Assembly: GCA_947584825.1 (NCBI GenBank)
Contig: CANPWR010000002.1
Span: forward strand, 1 to 39,353
DNA length: 39,353 nucleotides
From: an uncultured Clostridia bacterium
GTDB lineage: Bacteria > Bacillota > Clostridia > Oscillospirales > Ruminococcaceae
Direction: 5' to 3'
In this document: positions 25,314 to 34,230 of the stretch, one piece after another
How positions within the stretch are numbered: the stretch's first letter is position 1
Layout: each line of letters starts with the position of its first letter
Translations under genes and position numbers: made by a program
Notes under the pieces: generated by a model
Told to the model about the DNA's origin: nothing
Databases searched by the model: none
Seen by the model: only the letters and a program-made list of their open reading frames with translations

Positions 25314-26347
25314 CTGTCGTCTTCAGAATCCTTCGGGATACAAGGCTTTAAAGCGGCAATCGCAACCTCAATAACATCAAGATCAGGCTCTCTGGTAGTA
25401 AGTCTCTGAAGCCAAAGTCCCGGTGCTGATATGATTCTTGTGAATGTATTGTTGTATTTTCCTGCAAGTCTGATTATCTCATAGCCTATTCCCACAATTA
25501 CAGGAAGAAGCGGAAGTTTAAAAAGAAGTCTTAAAAATATATTACTCCAAGGAAGTCTAAAAACTGAAAATACAATAATGCTTATAAACAAAACTATAAA
25601 TATAAAGCTTGTTCCGCATCTCGGATGAAAGCGTGTATACTTCTTGACGCTTTCAGGAGTAAGCTCGTCTCCTGCCTCATAGCAGGCTATAGTCTTGTGC
25701 TCTGCGCCGTGGTATTCATATGTGCGTTTTATGTCCTTCATAAGACCTGTAAGCGCCATATATCCTACAAAAATTAAAATCTTTATAATACCCTCTATAA
25801 GAGTTTTTACAAAAGAATTCATAGGAATTACTTTTCCTATTCCATTTACAATTAACGACGGAACCCACATAAATAAAAACAGTGCGACTATAACACCGAA
25901 AACTGTGCCTATAGTCGTGATAATAGGAACCAGCTTGTCGCCTATCTTATCCTCGAGCCAAATCTCAAATTTCGACTGAGGCTCTTCATCTTCGTCCTCA
26001 AAATCCATAGCTCTGTCGGCAGACTTTGAAAGACATTTATAACCCTCAGAAAGACTGCTGACCATATTGAATATACCTCTGATAAACGGAGCCTTTTTAT
26101 ACCACGGAGCGTTCTTTCCGTTATTGGCGTCCCATTCTTCTACTTCTATTTCACCGGTAGGAAGTCTCAGCGCCATTGCGGATTTATCAATGCCTCTCAT
26201 CATAATTCCCTCAATAAGCGCCTGACCGCCGATTTTTGATTTAAATTTCTCCTCTTTCACATCTCCCTTTGCAGAAGATGTTCCCGCATTATTTTCCTTT
26301 GTAATATCATTTTCCGGATTTTCATTGTTGTTAAATTGATTTGTCAT
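25307..26347 (-). CDS. DUF1385 family membrane protein (YqhQ-like)
   Basis: This 346-residue protein has the DUF1385 signatures GGQALIEGIMMRG (about 40-52), EYHGAEHKTIACYEAG and RFHPRCGTSFIF. About four to five transmembrane segments occupy the middle and C-terminal parts. The N-terminal 30 residues are polar and low-complexity. The function of the family is not known. It is placed between a sensor kinase (17-base overlap at its start) and prmC (7-base overlap at its end), so translation is likely coupled. Confidence 0.9.
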   Translation of the reverse strand: MTNQFNNNENPENDITKENNAGTSSAKGDVKEEKFKSKIGGQALIEGIMMRGIDKSAMALRLPTGEIEVEEWDANNGKNAPWYKKAPFIRGIFNMVSSLSEGYKCLSKSADRAMDFEDEDEEPQSKFEIWLEDKIGDKLVPIITTIGTVFGVIVALFLFMWVPSLIVNGIGKVIPMNSFVKTLIEGIIKILIFVGYMALTGLMKDIKRTYEYHGAEHKTIACYEAGDELTPESVKKYTRFHPRCGTSFIFIVLFISIIVFSVFRLPWSNIFLRLLFKLPLLPVIVGIGYEIIRLAGKYNNTFTRIISAPGLWLQRLTTREPDLDVIEVAIAALKPCIPKDSEDDRW

Positions 26348-27836
26348 TGTGTATTTCGTTCCTTTCGTCTTCTGATGAAAAAATATTTACGTTTACGCTT
26401 GAATCCTTAGCTTCCTTTGAAGGTGACTGACCGGCAACGGGAAGTACAATTACAACTGTTGTACCTACACCCTCTTCGCTGTTGATGTCAAGACTTCCGC
26501 CGTGTAGCGATATAATTTCATTTGCAACAGCAAGTCCGATACCTGAACCTCGCCTTGTATGATTAGACTTAAAGAATTTTGTCTTAACCTTCGGAAGATC
26601 CTCTTTGTTTATACCAATTCCCGTATCGGAAATTGAAATGACAACGCCTCGCTCGTCCTCAAAAGCCTCAACCGAAACGGTATCTCCTGCGTCGGAATAC
26701 TTTATAGCGTTATCTACAATATTTATAAATACTTGTCTTAATCTGTTTTTGTCTCCATAAATAAACGGAAGCATCTCCGGCTCATAGTAATTTAGTGTAA
26801 TATTAAGAGCTTTCGCCCTTTCCTTGTATATCAAAACTGTTTCGCCGAGTTCCGCTAAAATATCTATTATATCCTTGCTTAGCTGAAGCCTTCCGTCTTG
26901 GATCCTTGAGAAGTCCAGAAGCTCCTCAACCATCTGCGAAAGCCTTTCAGTTTCACTTGAAATGACTCTCATTCCTTTTACGAAGGTCTCCCTATCGTCA
27001 ATAGTTTCCATAGTTTCGCTCCAGCCCTTTATAGCCGTCAACGGAGTTCTCAGCTCATGGGAAACCTGCGAGATAAACTCATTTTTTATCTTCTCTGCAT
27101 TTGAAAGCTCGTCAGCCATGTAGTTTACACTTCTGCAAAGCTCAGCCAACTCGTCATCGCCTTTAAACTTAATTCTTTTTGTAAAGTCACCTGTTGCGAA
27201 CTGCTTTGCAGTCTCTGTAATTTCGCTTATCGGAGATACAATACTCCTAACAAACGAAATACCTGATAGGAAAATAAGAATTACAATTCCCAAAACTACA
27301 ACAGTAATCACCGCAAAGATAAAGTACATTTGGAGATTGACATTGCTTAAAGAAGTCACCATTCGCATGGCGGAATATTCGCTTCCTCTTTTTCCTATCA
27401 TTACAGTATATGACATAACCTTTTCGCCCGTTGTTTCAAGCTTGAAGGTCTTGTAAAGAGAATCTGCATTTGTATTTTTGGCTTCCTCATAATCAGAAAG
27501 ATTTCCATCCGATTCTGAAGAAAACCCTGATGAACTCACTATAACACGCCCGGCATTGTTTATTGCCATAAGCTCAATTCTATCCTTGTCATCAAAGGTT
27601 TCAACAAGATTCCTGACCTCTGAGTTGTAGTTTATGTCATTGTTTTCCGAATACCTCGTAACAGCGGAGGTAATAATGTTCATCTTGCTTGCAAGATACT
27701 GCCTGATTGATGAGTGATAATAGTTTCTGACTATCAGAAGTGCTCCGACTTCAACAAGCAGAAGTATAATAACCATAAGACCAAAGCTGTTGATAAGCCA
27801 GCGTCTGGTTATGCCTTTTTTAAACTTCATTTTCAA
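26331..27836 (-). CDS. Membrane sensor histidine kinase
   Basis: This 501-residue kinase has two transmembrane helices (about 17-37 and 170-192) around an extracytoplasmic sensor of about 130 residues. A HAMP domain follows (about 193-245). The H-box FISQVSHELRTPLTAIKGW has phospho-acceptor His260. The ATPase part shows the N-box INIVDNAIKYS, the G1 box ISDTGIGI and the G2 box GSGIGLAVANEI. It is a WalK/PhoR-type layout without a PAS domain. The likely start is a TTG at 27836 with GGGAG 9 bases upstream; an ATG two codons later is also possible. It lies 71 bases after the response regulator gene, its obvious partner, and overlaps the DUF1385 gene. The stimulus is unknown. Confidence 0.95.
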   Translation of the reverse strand: MKMKFKKGITRRWLINSFGLMVIILLLVEVGALLIVRNYYHSSIRQYLASKMNIITSAVTRYSENNDINYNSEVRNLVETFDDKDRIELMAINNAGRVIVSSSGFSSESDGNLSDYEEAKNTNADSLYKTFKLETTGEKVMSYTVMIGKRGSEYSAMRMVTSLSNVNLQMYFIFAVITVVVLGIVILIFLSGISFVRSIVSPISEITETAKQFATGDFTKRIKFKGDDELAELCRSVNYMADELSNAEKIKNEFISQVSHELRTPLTAIKGWSETMETIDDRETFVKGMRVISSETERLSQMVEELLDFSRIQDGRLQLSKDIIDILAELGETVLIYKERAKALNITLNYYEPEMLPFIYGDKNRLRQVFINIVDNAIKYSDAGDTVSVEAFEDERGVVISISDTGIGINKEDLPKVKTKFFKSNHTRRGSGIGLAVANEIISLHGGSLDINSEEGVGTTVVIVLPVAGQSPSKEAKDSSVNVNIFSSEDERNEIHNDKSI

Positions 27837-27907
27837 CTATTATCGCTCCCTTCTTTTAATATTCAGAAATCATCACCATACATCTTAATCGATTTTCAGT
27901 CTATAAA

Positions 27908-28606
27908 TCAATTTGAAACCCACTTATAACCAAATCCCCATATTGTCTGAATATACTTAGGGTTTGAAGGTTCTTCTTCGATTTTCATTCTGATTCTTCT
28001 GATATTAACATCGACTATCTTATCGTCTCCGTAATAGCTGTCACCCCAAATATGATTGAGAATGCTTGTCCTGTCAAGAGCAGTATTCTGATTGTTGAAA
28101 AAATACTCCATTATCTGATATTCAACCTGAGTCAAATCAACAGGCTTGCCGTTTTTATAAACTGTCCTGCTTTTTGGGTTAATTGTAAACGGTCCCGACT
28201 TGATTGCCGGTGAGCTGTCTGTTTTCAAATGACTGTTATCGACCCTTCTGCAAACAGCGTCAACTCTTGCTATCAACTCAGAAATGGAAAACGGCTTTGT
28301 GATGTAATCATCAGCTCCCATCATAAGCGATGATACCTTATCCATCTCCTGACTTTTTGCAGAAAGCATTATAATTCCCATCGTACTCGACCTTGCCCGA
28401 AGCTTTTTGCAAACCTCAAAACCGTCGATACCGGGCATCATAATGTCTAATAATGCAACATCAAAATATCCTCCGTTTTCATCAAATGCCTTTAGAGCAT
28501 TTTCACCGTTGGCAACGTCAGTAACATCATACCCTACTCTTGCAAGGTTCAGAACTATTACCTCTCTGATTGAATCCTCATCTTCGCAAACCAAAATTTT
28601 TCTCAT
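27908..28606 (-). CDS. OmpR-family response regulator
   Basis: The 232-residue regulator has an N-terminal receiver domain (1-120) with acidic residues near 8-11, phospho-acceptor Asp54 in VALLDIMMPGIDGF and the conserved Lys in DDYITKPFS. The C-terminal winged-helix DNA-binding domain (about 135-230) shows LTQVEYQIMEYFF, VDVNIRRIRMKIEE and IWGFGYKW. It pairs with the kinase encoded directly downstream. A GGAGG ribosome site precedes the start, and a lipoprotein gene lies 61 bases upstream, probably in the same transcript. Target genes cannot be read from the window. Confidence 0.96.
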   Translation of the reverse strand: MRKILVCEDEDSIREVIVLNLARVGYDVTDVANGENALKAFDENGGYFDVALLDIMMPGIDGFEVCKKLRARSSTMGIIMLSAKSQEMDKVSSLMMGADDYITKPFSISELIARVDAVCRRVDNSHLKTDSSPAIKSGPFTINPKSRTVYKNGKPVDLTQVEYQIMEYFFNNQNTALDRTSILNHIWGDSYYGDDKIVDVNIRRIRMKIEEEPSNPKYIQTIWGFGYKWVSN

Positions 28607-28667
28607 ATTGATCCTCCATTTATGTGCATTGATTTATTTGCACTGCTTTATTAAATATCAGCATATA

Positions 28668-29996
28668 TTAATCTGTCAAATACAGATTGCTTTTAATAAT
28701 GTCAAAATCAATTCCAAACTTATCATCAGAATTACTTATTTTAGCAATATATGCAATCTGGTCGTTATATCTCATAACCTTATATCCCTGATCAGTGTAT
28801 CTTTTTATTTCACTGCTGTCAACAACATTTAGCCTTAAAAGTTCGGTATCACTTTCATACAGGTTCTTTTTAAACTTATAAAACACTGCCTCTCCCGACG
28901 CTTCATCAATTTTAACAGTAATATTGTTTTTCCAGCCGTCAGGGAACATAAAAGCATACCCGTCTGAAATCTTATAATATCCTGTGTATTTGTCCTCAAG
29001 CGAATAGCTGTCTTTATAAACCTTCCATGTGGTTAAATACTGCTTGTCCTTATCTGAATCGCTATACTCATCATATCCGGGAGCGGCGTCCGTTTCAGGT
29101 ATCTCAATAACAGAATCCCCGTCAATATCTGAGCTTAGATATTGAGAAGGTCTTGAAGTTTGTTTCATAAGTTTATTTGAAAAAGTAACCATAGGATTCT
29201 GCAGTTTTTCATAACTGTATGAAACTACCTCTGTCTGAATTACTCCCGTAGATTTAGTCGAATCCACAAACAGAGCCGAGCTTCCATCAGCAGTTTTACC
29301 TATAGCAGATGAAACATAGGCGCTAGTTCCGCTTGTCATTGCAATACTGTCAACCGATACGATTTCACCTTTAACCGAACGCAATAATGACGCAGTTGAT
29401 TTACCTGTTTCAGTGTCAGTTGATATTGTAATAATATCGTTATGACCTTCTCCGTTCAAATCTATAATGTGCATTATGGAATATTCATCTGTGTATATAC
29501 TGCTCATTTGACCTTCGTTATAGCTGTATATCTGAAACTGCTTATCCTCAAGGTTCAATGTGGAATATCCGATTATAATGCTCGGCTTAGTGTCATAACC
29601 CAAATTTTTTATTCCTATCTGGTCTACAACAGGACCTGCTCCGGGAAACTCATAAACAGCCTTCCAGTCACCGTTTGAGTTCTGATCCAAAATCTCTACC
29701 ATGACTGTACCTGTATCATTTCCGGGATCCTTATACTGAAAAAACACTATAGCTTCCTCAGTAGGCTCGTTATCAATGTTTTCTATAACAAATGCCGAAC
29801 GATTGTCTCCGCTCTTAGGATACTTCAGCGAAATATCATTTCCGACATTCTGAATCAGCGCCTGATGAATTTCAGACTCTTCCTCTGTAAGCTTCGGAGC
29901 AGAAAGCAGACCGTCAATTCCGCTCTGCCCTATTGAACATCCGCACAAGCTGGAAATCATAAGAAAAGAAATAATCATAACAGAAAGTCTTTTCAT
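28668..29996 (-). CDS. Putative lipoprotein upstream of a two-component system
   Basis: The 442-residue protein has a lipoprotein signal ending LCGC, with Cys20 as the probable lipidated residue. The middle has beta-rich repeats with acidic loops, such as IIDLNGEGHNDIITIS and LSSDIDGDSVIEIPETD, reminiscent of FG-GAP/VCBS-like calcium-binding blades, which suggests a propeller-like domain on the cell surface. The C-terminus (about 330-442) is another mixed alpha/beta segment. Its place directly before a response regulator and sensor kinase suggests an accessory sensing role, but this is inference from position. A GGGAGG site precedes the start. Confidence 0.82.
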   Translation of the reverse strand: MKRLSVMIISFLMISSLCGCSIGQSGIDGLLSAPKLTEEESEIHQALIQNVGNDISLKYPKSGDNRSAFVIENIDNEPTEEAIVFFQYKDPGNDTGTVMVEILDQNSNGDWKAVYEFPGAGPVVDQIGIKNLGYDTKPSIIIGYSTLNLEDKQFQIYSYNEGQMSSIYTDEYSIMHIIDLNGEGHNDIITISTDTETGKSTASLLRSVKGEIVSVDSIAMTSGTSAYVSSAIGKTADGSSALFVDSTKSTGVIQTEVVSYSYEKLQNPMVTFSNKLMKQTSRPSQYLSSDIDGDSVIEIPETDAAPGYDEYSDSDKDKQYLTTWKVYKDSYSLEDKYTGYYKISDGYAFMFPDGWKNNITVKIDEASGEAVFYKFKKNLYESDTELLRLNVVDSSEIKRYTDQGYKVMRYNDQIAYIAKISNSDDKFGIDFDIIKSNLYLTD

Positions 29997-30075
29997 CGGT
30001 CATACCTCCCTTACCGAAATATAGATTTTACATAACTGCAGCTAAAACTCATATTAAAATTGAAAATATGTATAA

Positions 30076-31458
30076 TTAATTTGCTTTATTTGCCGATTTT
30101 TCAATGCTTCTTTCACTGATAGGAACATACTCCTTAGATTTCAAAACAGACTTATAAGCCGGTCTCATGATACGTCTTCCCGTAACGAGTTCCTCAAATC
30201 TGTGTGCGCACCAACCTGCCATTCTTGAAACAGCAAACAGAGGAGTAAACAGATCCTGAGGAATACCCAGCATCTGATATACAAGTCCTGAATACATATC
30301 TACATTTGCACAAATATCCTTACTGCGTCCTGTCTCACGCAGTATTTCAGGAGCAAGTCGTTCCACTGTTTCCAATAACTTAAACTTGCTTTCAAATTCC
30401 GTACCCTGAGCCAGCTTCTTTGCATTTGCTTTAAGAATTACAGCTCTCGGATCGCTCTTTGTGTAAACAGCATGACCCATGCCGTAAATAAGTCCCGAAT
30501 TATCATTAGCCTCTTTTCTTACTATCTTTCTCAAAAAGTCAGCGACTTCCCCATCATTGTTCCAGTTAGACACATTCTCCTCAATGCATTTCTGCATCTC
30601 AAGCACCTTAGCGTTGGCGCCTCCGTGTTTAGGACCCTTCAAAGAACCAATAGCCGCAGCATACGCCGAATAAGGATCGGTTCCCGAAGATGTCAATACC
30701 CTGCAGCTAAAGGTAGAGTTGTTACCTCCTCCATGCTCTGCGTGAATCATAAGCATAAGGTCTAAAAGCATTGCCTCCTCGTGAGTGTACTTCCTGTCAG
30801 GACGCAGAGTTGAAAGAATAGTCTCTGACGTTGAAAGTCCATGAATCAACGGATGCATTATCATTGTTTCGCCAAAAAAGCTTCTCTGCTGAACCTGATA
30901 CGCTGAAACCATTATGCTGGGCAGCTTTGAAATTATTGAAATTGCTGTTGAAAGTTCGTGATTCGGCGACATATCCTCCGGGTCATCATCGTAAGAATAA
31001 AGTGCAAGAATGGATCTTGCCATTTTATTCATAATATTTTTAGACGGAGCTTTCAAAATCATATCCTCAAAGAACGCATTAGGAAGCTCTTTGTTAGCGT
31101 CAAGCAGCTTTAAAAAAGCATTTAACTCACCATTTGTGGGAAGTGAACCAAATAATAGTAAAAATACCACTTCCTCATATCCGAATCTATTCTCTTTTAC
31201 TGCATTATCTACTATATCATTAATGCTGTAGCCTCTGAAAAACAGCTTTCCTTCAACCGGCTCTTTCTCACCCTCATTGACTACATAACCGTGTACATTA
31301 CATATATTTGTTACTCCTGCCATTACTCCCGTTCCGTCAGGATTTCTAAGACCTCTTTTTACTCCGTACTGATCATAATATTTAGGATCAATTGCATTAT
31401 TTTTTATAAACTGTTTTTTTAACGCTTCTTTAGGTGTTTTTACATTTCTTTCTGACAC
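30076..31458 (-). CDS. gltA: Citrate synthase
   Basis: Citrate synthase condenses acetyl-CoA with oxaloacetate; in an anaerobe of this kind it mainly feeds glutamate synthesis. I choose the GTG at 31458, with GGAG 8 bases upstream, giving 460 residues; the frame is open from a GTG at 31479. Conserved regions are HAEHGGGNNSTFSCR (about 239-253), GPKHGGANAKV with active-site His278, GMGHAVYTKSDPRA and the aspartate in VDMYSGLVYQMLGIP (about 387). It is longer than the usual 370-430 owing to an N-terminal extension. The next gene lies 79 bases downstream with no clear terminator between, so read-through is possible. Confidence 0.95.
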   Translation of the reverse strand: MSERNVKTPKEALKKQFIKNNAIDPKYYDQYGVKRGLRNPDGTGVMAGVTNICNVHGYVVNEGEKEPVEGKLFFRGYSINDIVDNAVKENRFGYEEVVFLLLFGSLPTNGELNAFLKLLDANKELPNAFFEDMILKAPSKNIMNKMARSILALYSYDDDPEDMSPNHELSTAISIISKLPSIMVSAYQVQQRSFFGETMIMHPLIHGLSTSETILSTLRPDRKYTHEEAMLLDLMLMIHAEHGGGNNSTFSCRVLTSSGTDPYSAYAAAIGSLKGPKHGGANAKVLEMQKCIEENVSNWNNDGEVADFLRKIVRKEANDNSGLIYGMGHAVYTKSDPRAVILKANAKKLAQGTEFESKFKLLETVERLAPEILRETGRSKDICANVDMYSGLVYQMLGIPQDLFTPLFAVSRMAGWCAHRFEELVTGRRIMRPAYKSVLKSKEYVPISERSIEKSANKAN

Positions 31459-31519
31459 TGTGCTCACTCCTTTTTGCACCCTTAATTATTATCTTATGTA
31501 TTTTAATATATTGAATTTT

Positions 31520-31548
31520 ATTATACTATATTTTCAAGAAATAGTCAA
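31520..31548 (-). promoter_or_regulatory. Sigma-A promoter of the citrate synthase gene
   Basis: TTGACT (31543-31548) and consensus TATAAT (31520-31525) on the minus strand, 17 bp apart, about 60 bases before the chosen start codon. Confidence 0.8.
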
Positions 31549-31596
31549 GTCGAAGAACACTTGACTATGCCAATTTGCAAATAATATACATAGATT

Positions 31597-31628
31597 AAAA
31601 CCGCCGAAGTTTTTACTCCTCGACGGTT
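31597..31628 (-). terminator. Terminator after the YD-like repeat protein gene
   Basis: On the minus strand AACCGTCGAG pairs with TTCGGCGGTT (G-U pairs included), followed by a TTTT tract, 20 bases past the stop codon. Confidence 0.8.
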
Positions 31629-31647
31629 CTTTTCTGCAATCATTATA

Positions 31648-32970
31648 CTATTTTACCTTGATCTCTTTTATCGTACTTAATTTGCTGTAGATCTTTATTT
31701 CCTTACCCTTTTTATTTCTGTAGGAGGCATATGACCTTACTTTTACATAATAAGTTTTGTTCTTTTTCATCTTCTTGCTATTGATGTTCAGGCTGTTTGT
31801 CTTAACATTTTTCTTAAAAATGGTCTTCTTAAAGTTCTTGTCCTTAGACACCTCCACCTTATAGCCCCATGCCTTTTTTAGATTTTTCCAAGAAGCTTTA
31901 ATATTCTTTGATTTGCTCTTCACAGTAAGCTTTTTTATTTTAGAATTTTGCATAGCCTTACTTGCTGACTTTTTATCCTTTGCAACTGCTTTTGCAGTAC
32001 GAATTGAGGAAATAGACTTAATTGTTTTTTTACTTCCTGCTTTTGCATATTTCGCCTTTGCCCAAAATTTATTGTCGCCTTTAGCTTTTGTCATGTTACC
32101 ATGCGAATCATAAGAAGCCTTAGTCCAAAAGATTGAATCTTGTTCTTTAGTGACGTTGTATGTTGCATATCCCTTTGAGTTGTAAGAAAACTTCCTCCAG
32201 TTACCTATACAGTCTTCAAAATAAGTCATATTGCCTTTATCATCATAAAAATATTTTTCCCAAAGATCGTTCAATTCAACTTGATATGTAATATTTCCCT
32301 TTTCATTATAATATGACTTGCACCGGTAATCATAATTATCTTTTGTAAATGCTGTTTTCATATTCCCATTGTCATAATAAGTATAATCTGTGGTGGATAT
32401 ATAACCGCTTTCATATTCACAATATATCATATTGCCATGTGAATCATATCTGTACTTTTTCCATCCATTCTCATCTGACTCTGCAGAATATCCATTTGAA
32501 TAAATCTCATTTTCGTTTTCATCATAGATACTTTCTGACCATTCATTATAGTTATTTTTGTAATACAGCGTCTTTATTTTCCCATTGGTATAATATGTAT
32601 ACTTCCAAGTTTTCAAAGAACCATCGCTGTTTTTTTCCAATATAATATTACCATGTGTATCATATTTTGTCTTTATCCAAAAGCCTTCGCTTGTCTCATA
32701 ATACTCAGTCTTCTTTTCGCCGTTGCTGTAATAAGTATATTTATGGTATTCTGAATTACCTTTATCATCCTCTTTGTATATCTCGTTTCCCTTTGAGTCA
32801 TAAGTATACTTTACCCAACCGCTTATATCCTCGTAGTATGTACAAACATATCCTTCTACAGGAATTCCGACATCTCCCATGATATACCCCGAATATGCTG
32901 ACGAAGGTAAAACGCCAACTAAATTTAAAGCTATAATTGATGCCATAAGCATTGAAAAAATCTTTTTCAT
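31648..32970 (-). CDS. Secreted YD-like repeat protein with diverged Fn3-like C-terminal module
   Basis: This 440-residue protein has a signal peptide ending near LPSSAYS. Residues 40-305 are about nine degenerate repeats with cores such as YDSKGNEIY (57-65), YDTHGNII, YDENENEIY, YDSHGNMIY, YDDKGNMTY and YDSHGNMT, alternating with YTYYxNGxxKT units. They resemble YD/RHS repeats but are too few to form the large RHS cocoon, and no toxin domain follows. The C-terminus (about 340-440) is a lysine-rich Fn3-like module, aligned with the modules encoded at 1539 and 5905 but clearly diverged (ASWKNLKKAWGYKVEVSKD, TYYVKVRSYASYRNKKGK). It is probably held at the cell surface. Function is unknown; glycan or wall binding is possible. 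Confidence 0.85.
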   Translation of the reverse strand: MKKIFSMLMASIIALNLVGVLPSSAYSGYIMGDVGIPVEGYVCTYYEDISGWVKYTYDSKGNEIYKEDDKGNSEYHKYTYYSNGEKKTEYYETSEGFWIKTKYDTHGNIILEKNSDGSLKTWKYTYYTNGKIKTLYYKNNYNEWSESIYDENENEIYSNGYSAESDENGWKKYRYDSHGNMIYCEYESGYISTTDYTYYDNGNMKTAFTKDNYDYRCKSYYNEKGNITYQVELNDLWEKYFYDDKGNMTYFEDCIGNWRKFSYNSKGYATYNVTKEQDSIFWTKASYDSHGNMTKAKGDNKFWAKAKYAKAGSKKTIKSISSIRTAKAVAKDKKSASKAMQNSKIKKLTVKSKSKNIKASWKNLKKAWGYKVEVSKDKNFKKTIFKKNVKTNSLNINSKKMKKNKTYYVKVRSYASYRNKKGKEIKIYSKLSTIKEIKVK

Positions 32971-32995
32971 TATAACACCCCTAATTTATAAATTA

Positions 32996-33024
32996 ATTAT
33001 AATACTCTTATCAATGCCTGTCAA
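32996..33024 (-). promoter_or_regulatory. Strong sigma-A promoter of the YD-like repeat protein gene
   Basis: Consensus TTGACA (33019-33024) and TATAAT (32996-33001) on the minus strand with a 17-bp spacer, 25 bases before the start codon. An AGGGGTG ribosome site lies between. Confidence 0.85.
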
Positions 33025-33122
33025 TAAAACGGCATATAAAATTAAAAATCATATGTTGGTAATTGACGGCATATTATATAAAAACGGACAAGACATTTTC
33101 AAAGAATTTCAGGTGATAAACA

Positions 33123-34106
33123 ATGAACAAAACTTTTCAAACTCTATTTATTTTCGCAGTATGTTTAATGCTTATACCATCGTTCATATTGCTTGACGAA
33201 GGAGTGTCAAAGCTGTTTAAAAACAGTGAAAAGGAAACAATTCTATCAAGTGACTGCAAAGAGGTTTCAATACTCAACAACGAAACAAAGGACATAGCGG
33301 TAATGGATATAAAAGATTACCTAATTTGGAATGTTATAGCCCAGATGCCCGGAACCTTTGAAAAGGAAGCGTTAAAGGCACAAGTTATACTGTCCCACAC
33401 ATTTATAATGAACCGTTACATAAGCGAAAATGAAAATCCTACAGAATCACTTCTCGGAGCAATCATAAGCACAGATGACACTAACTATCCAAAGAGCTTT
33501 ACAAGCGACGAGGCTAAAGAGTATTACGGAAATAAATATGAAACCGCTCTAAAAAATGTTACTGCCGCAGTTGATGAAGTACTAAACAAAATATGTGTTT
33601 ACGACAACAAGCCCATAGTCGTTGCCTATCACACAATTTCCTGCGGAAGAACTGAAAGCTCAAAGGATATTTGGAATGAGGACATTCCGTATCTTATATC
33701 GGTAGACAGTTCTTCTGATGAAAAGGCACAGGGATTCTCAAAAACCACAACAGTTTCTGCAGAGGACTTCAAAAAAAACGCTGAGAAAACTTTTTCTGTA
33801 ACACTATCTGACAACAGTGAAGAATGGATAAAAGTATTAAGTGAAACTAAGAACGGTACTCCCCTTACTATTTCACTTGGAGGAAAAGAAATTCATGCAA
33901 GTGAGCTTTGCACAGCGCTTGACCTCCCCTCACAGCATTTTGAAACAGAGGTCAAGAACGGAAATATAAATTTCAAAACCAAAGGTCTCGGCCATTTGGT
34001 GGGAATGAGTCAATACGGTGCTAATTCTATGGCAAAAAACGGTAAAAACTACAGGGAAATCCTCGAATACTTTTTTCCGAAAACAGAGATTTTTACCCTT
34101 AAATAA
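33123..34106 (+). CDS. SpoIID/LytB domain protein with altered active site
   Basis: SpoIID-type enzymes are membrane-anchored lytic transglycosylases that cut denuded glycan strands during engulfment. This 327-residue protein has a membrane anchor (about 5-24) and the family pattern: DIKDYLIWNVIAQMPGTF (62-79), EALKAQ, VAYHTISCGRTES (167-179, with His170 and Cys174) and GLGHLVGMSQYGANSMA (288-304). At the place of the catalytic Glu in the usual EMP motif it has Gln74 (codon CAG), and the usual GHGVGMSQ reads GHLVGMSQ. Activity may be lost or changed. No other sporulation gene is in the window and it is the only plus-strand gene of the surrounding region. An AGGTGAT site precedes the ATG. Confidence 0.88.
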   Translation: MNKTFQTLFIFAVCLMLIPSFILLDEGVSKLFKNSEKETILSSDCKEVSILNNETKDIAVMDIKDYLIWNVIAQMPGTFEKEALKAQVILSHTFIMNRYISENENPTESLLGAIISTDDTNYPKSFTSDEAKEYYGNKYETALKNVTAAVDEVLNKICVYDNKPIVVAYHTISCGRTESSKDIWNEDIPYLISVDSSSDEKAQGFSKTTTVSAEDFKKNAEKTFSVTLSDNSEEWIKVLSETKNGTPLTISLGGKEIHASELCTALDLPSQHFETEVKNGNINFKTKGLGHLVGMSQYGANSMAKNGKNYREILEYFFPKTEIFTLK

Positions 34107-34142
34107 AAAGCTGAACCGCTAAATAAAAACTAACGATTCAGC
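34102..34142 (-). terminator. Terminator after the BspA-type surface protein gene
   Basis: On the minus strand GCTGAATCG pairs with CGGTTCAGC (one mismatch) around a T-rich loop, followed by TTTTTATTT. It lies directly behind the convergent SpoIID-like gene but has the T tract only on the minus strand. Confidence 0.7.
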
Positions 34143-34230
34143 AAAAAAACATTCAATTTTATGGTCTCCAGTAAATTTAATAATTAAAAGTATTGTAATT
34201 TAAAATTATATAATACAGTGAATTATATAA

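Noticed and set aside
31648..32970. RHS-type polymorphic toxin
   Set aside because: Too short, no RHS core DPxGxx boundary and no toxin domain or immunity gene; it ends in the Fn3-like surface module.
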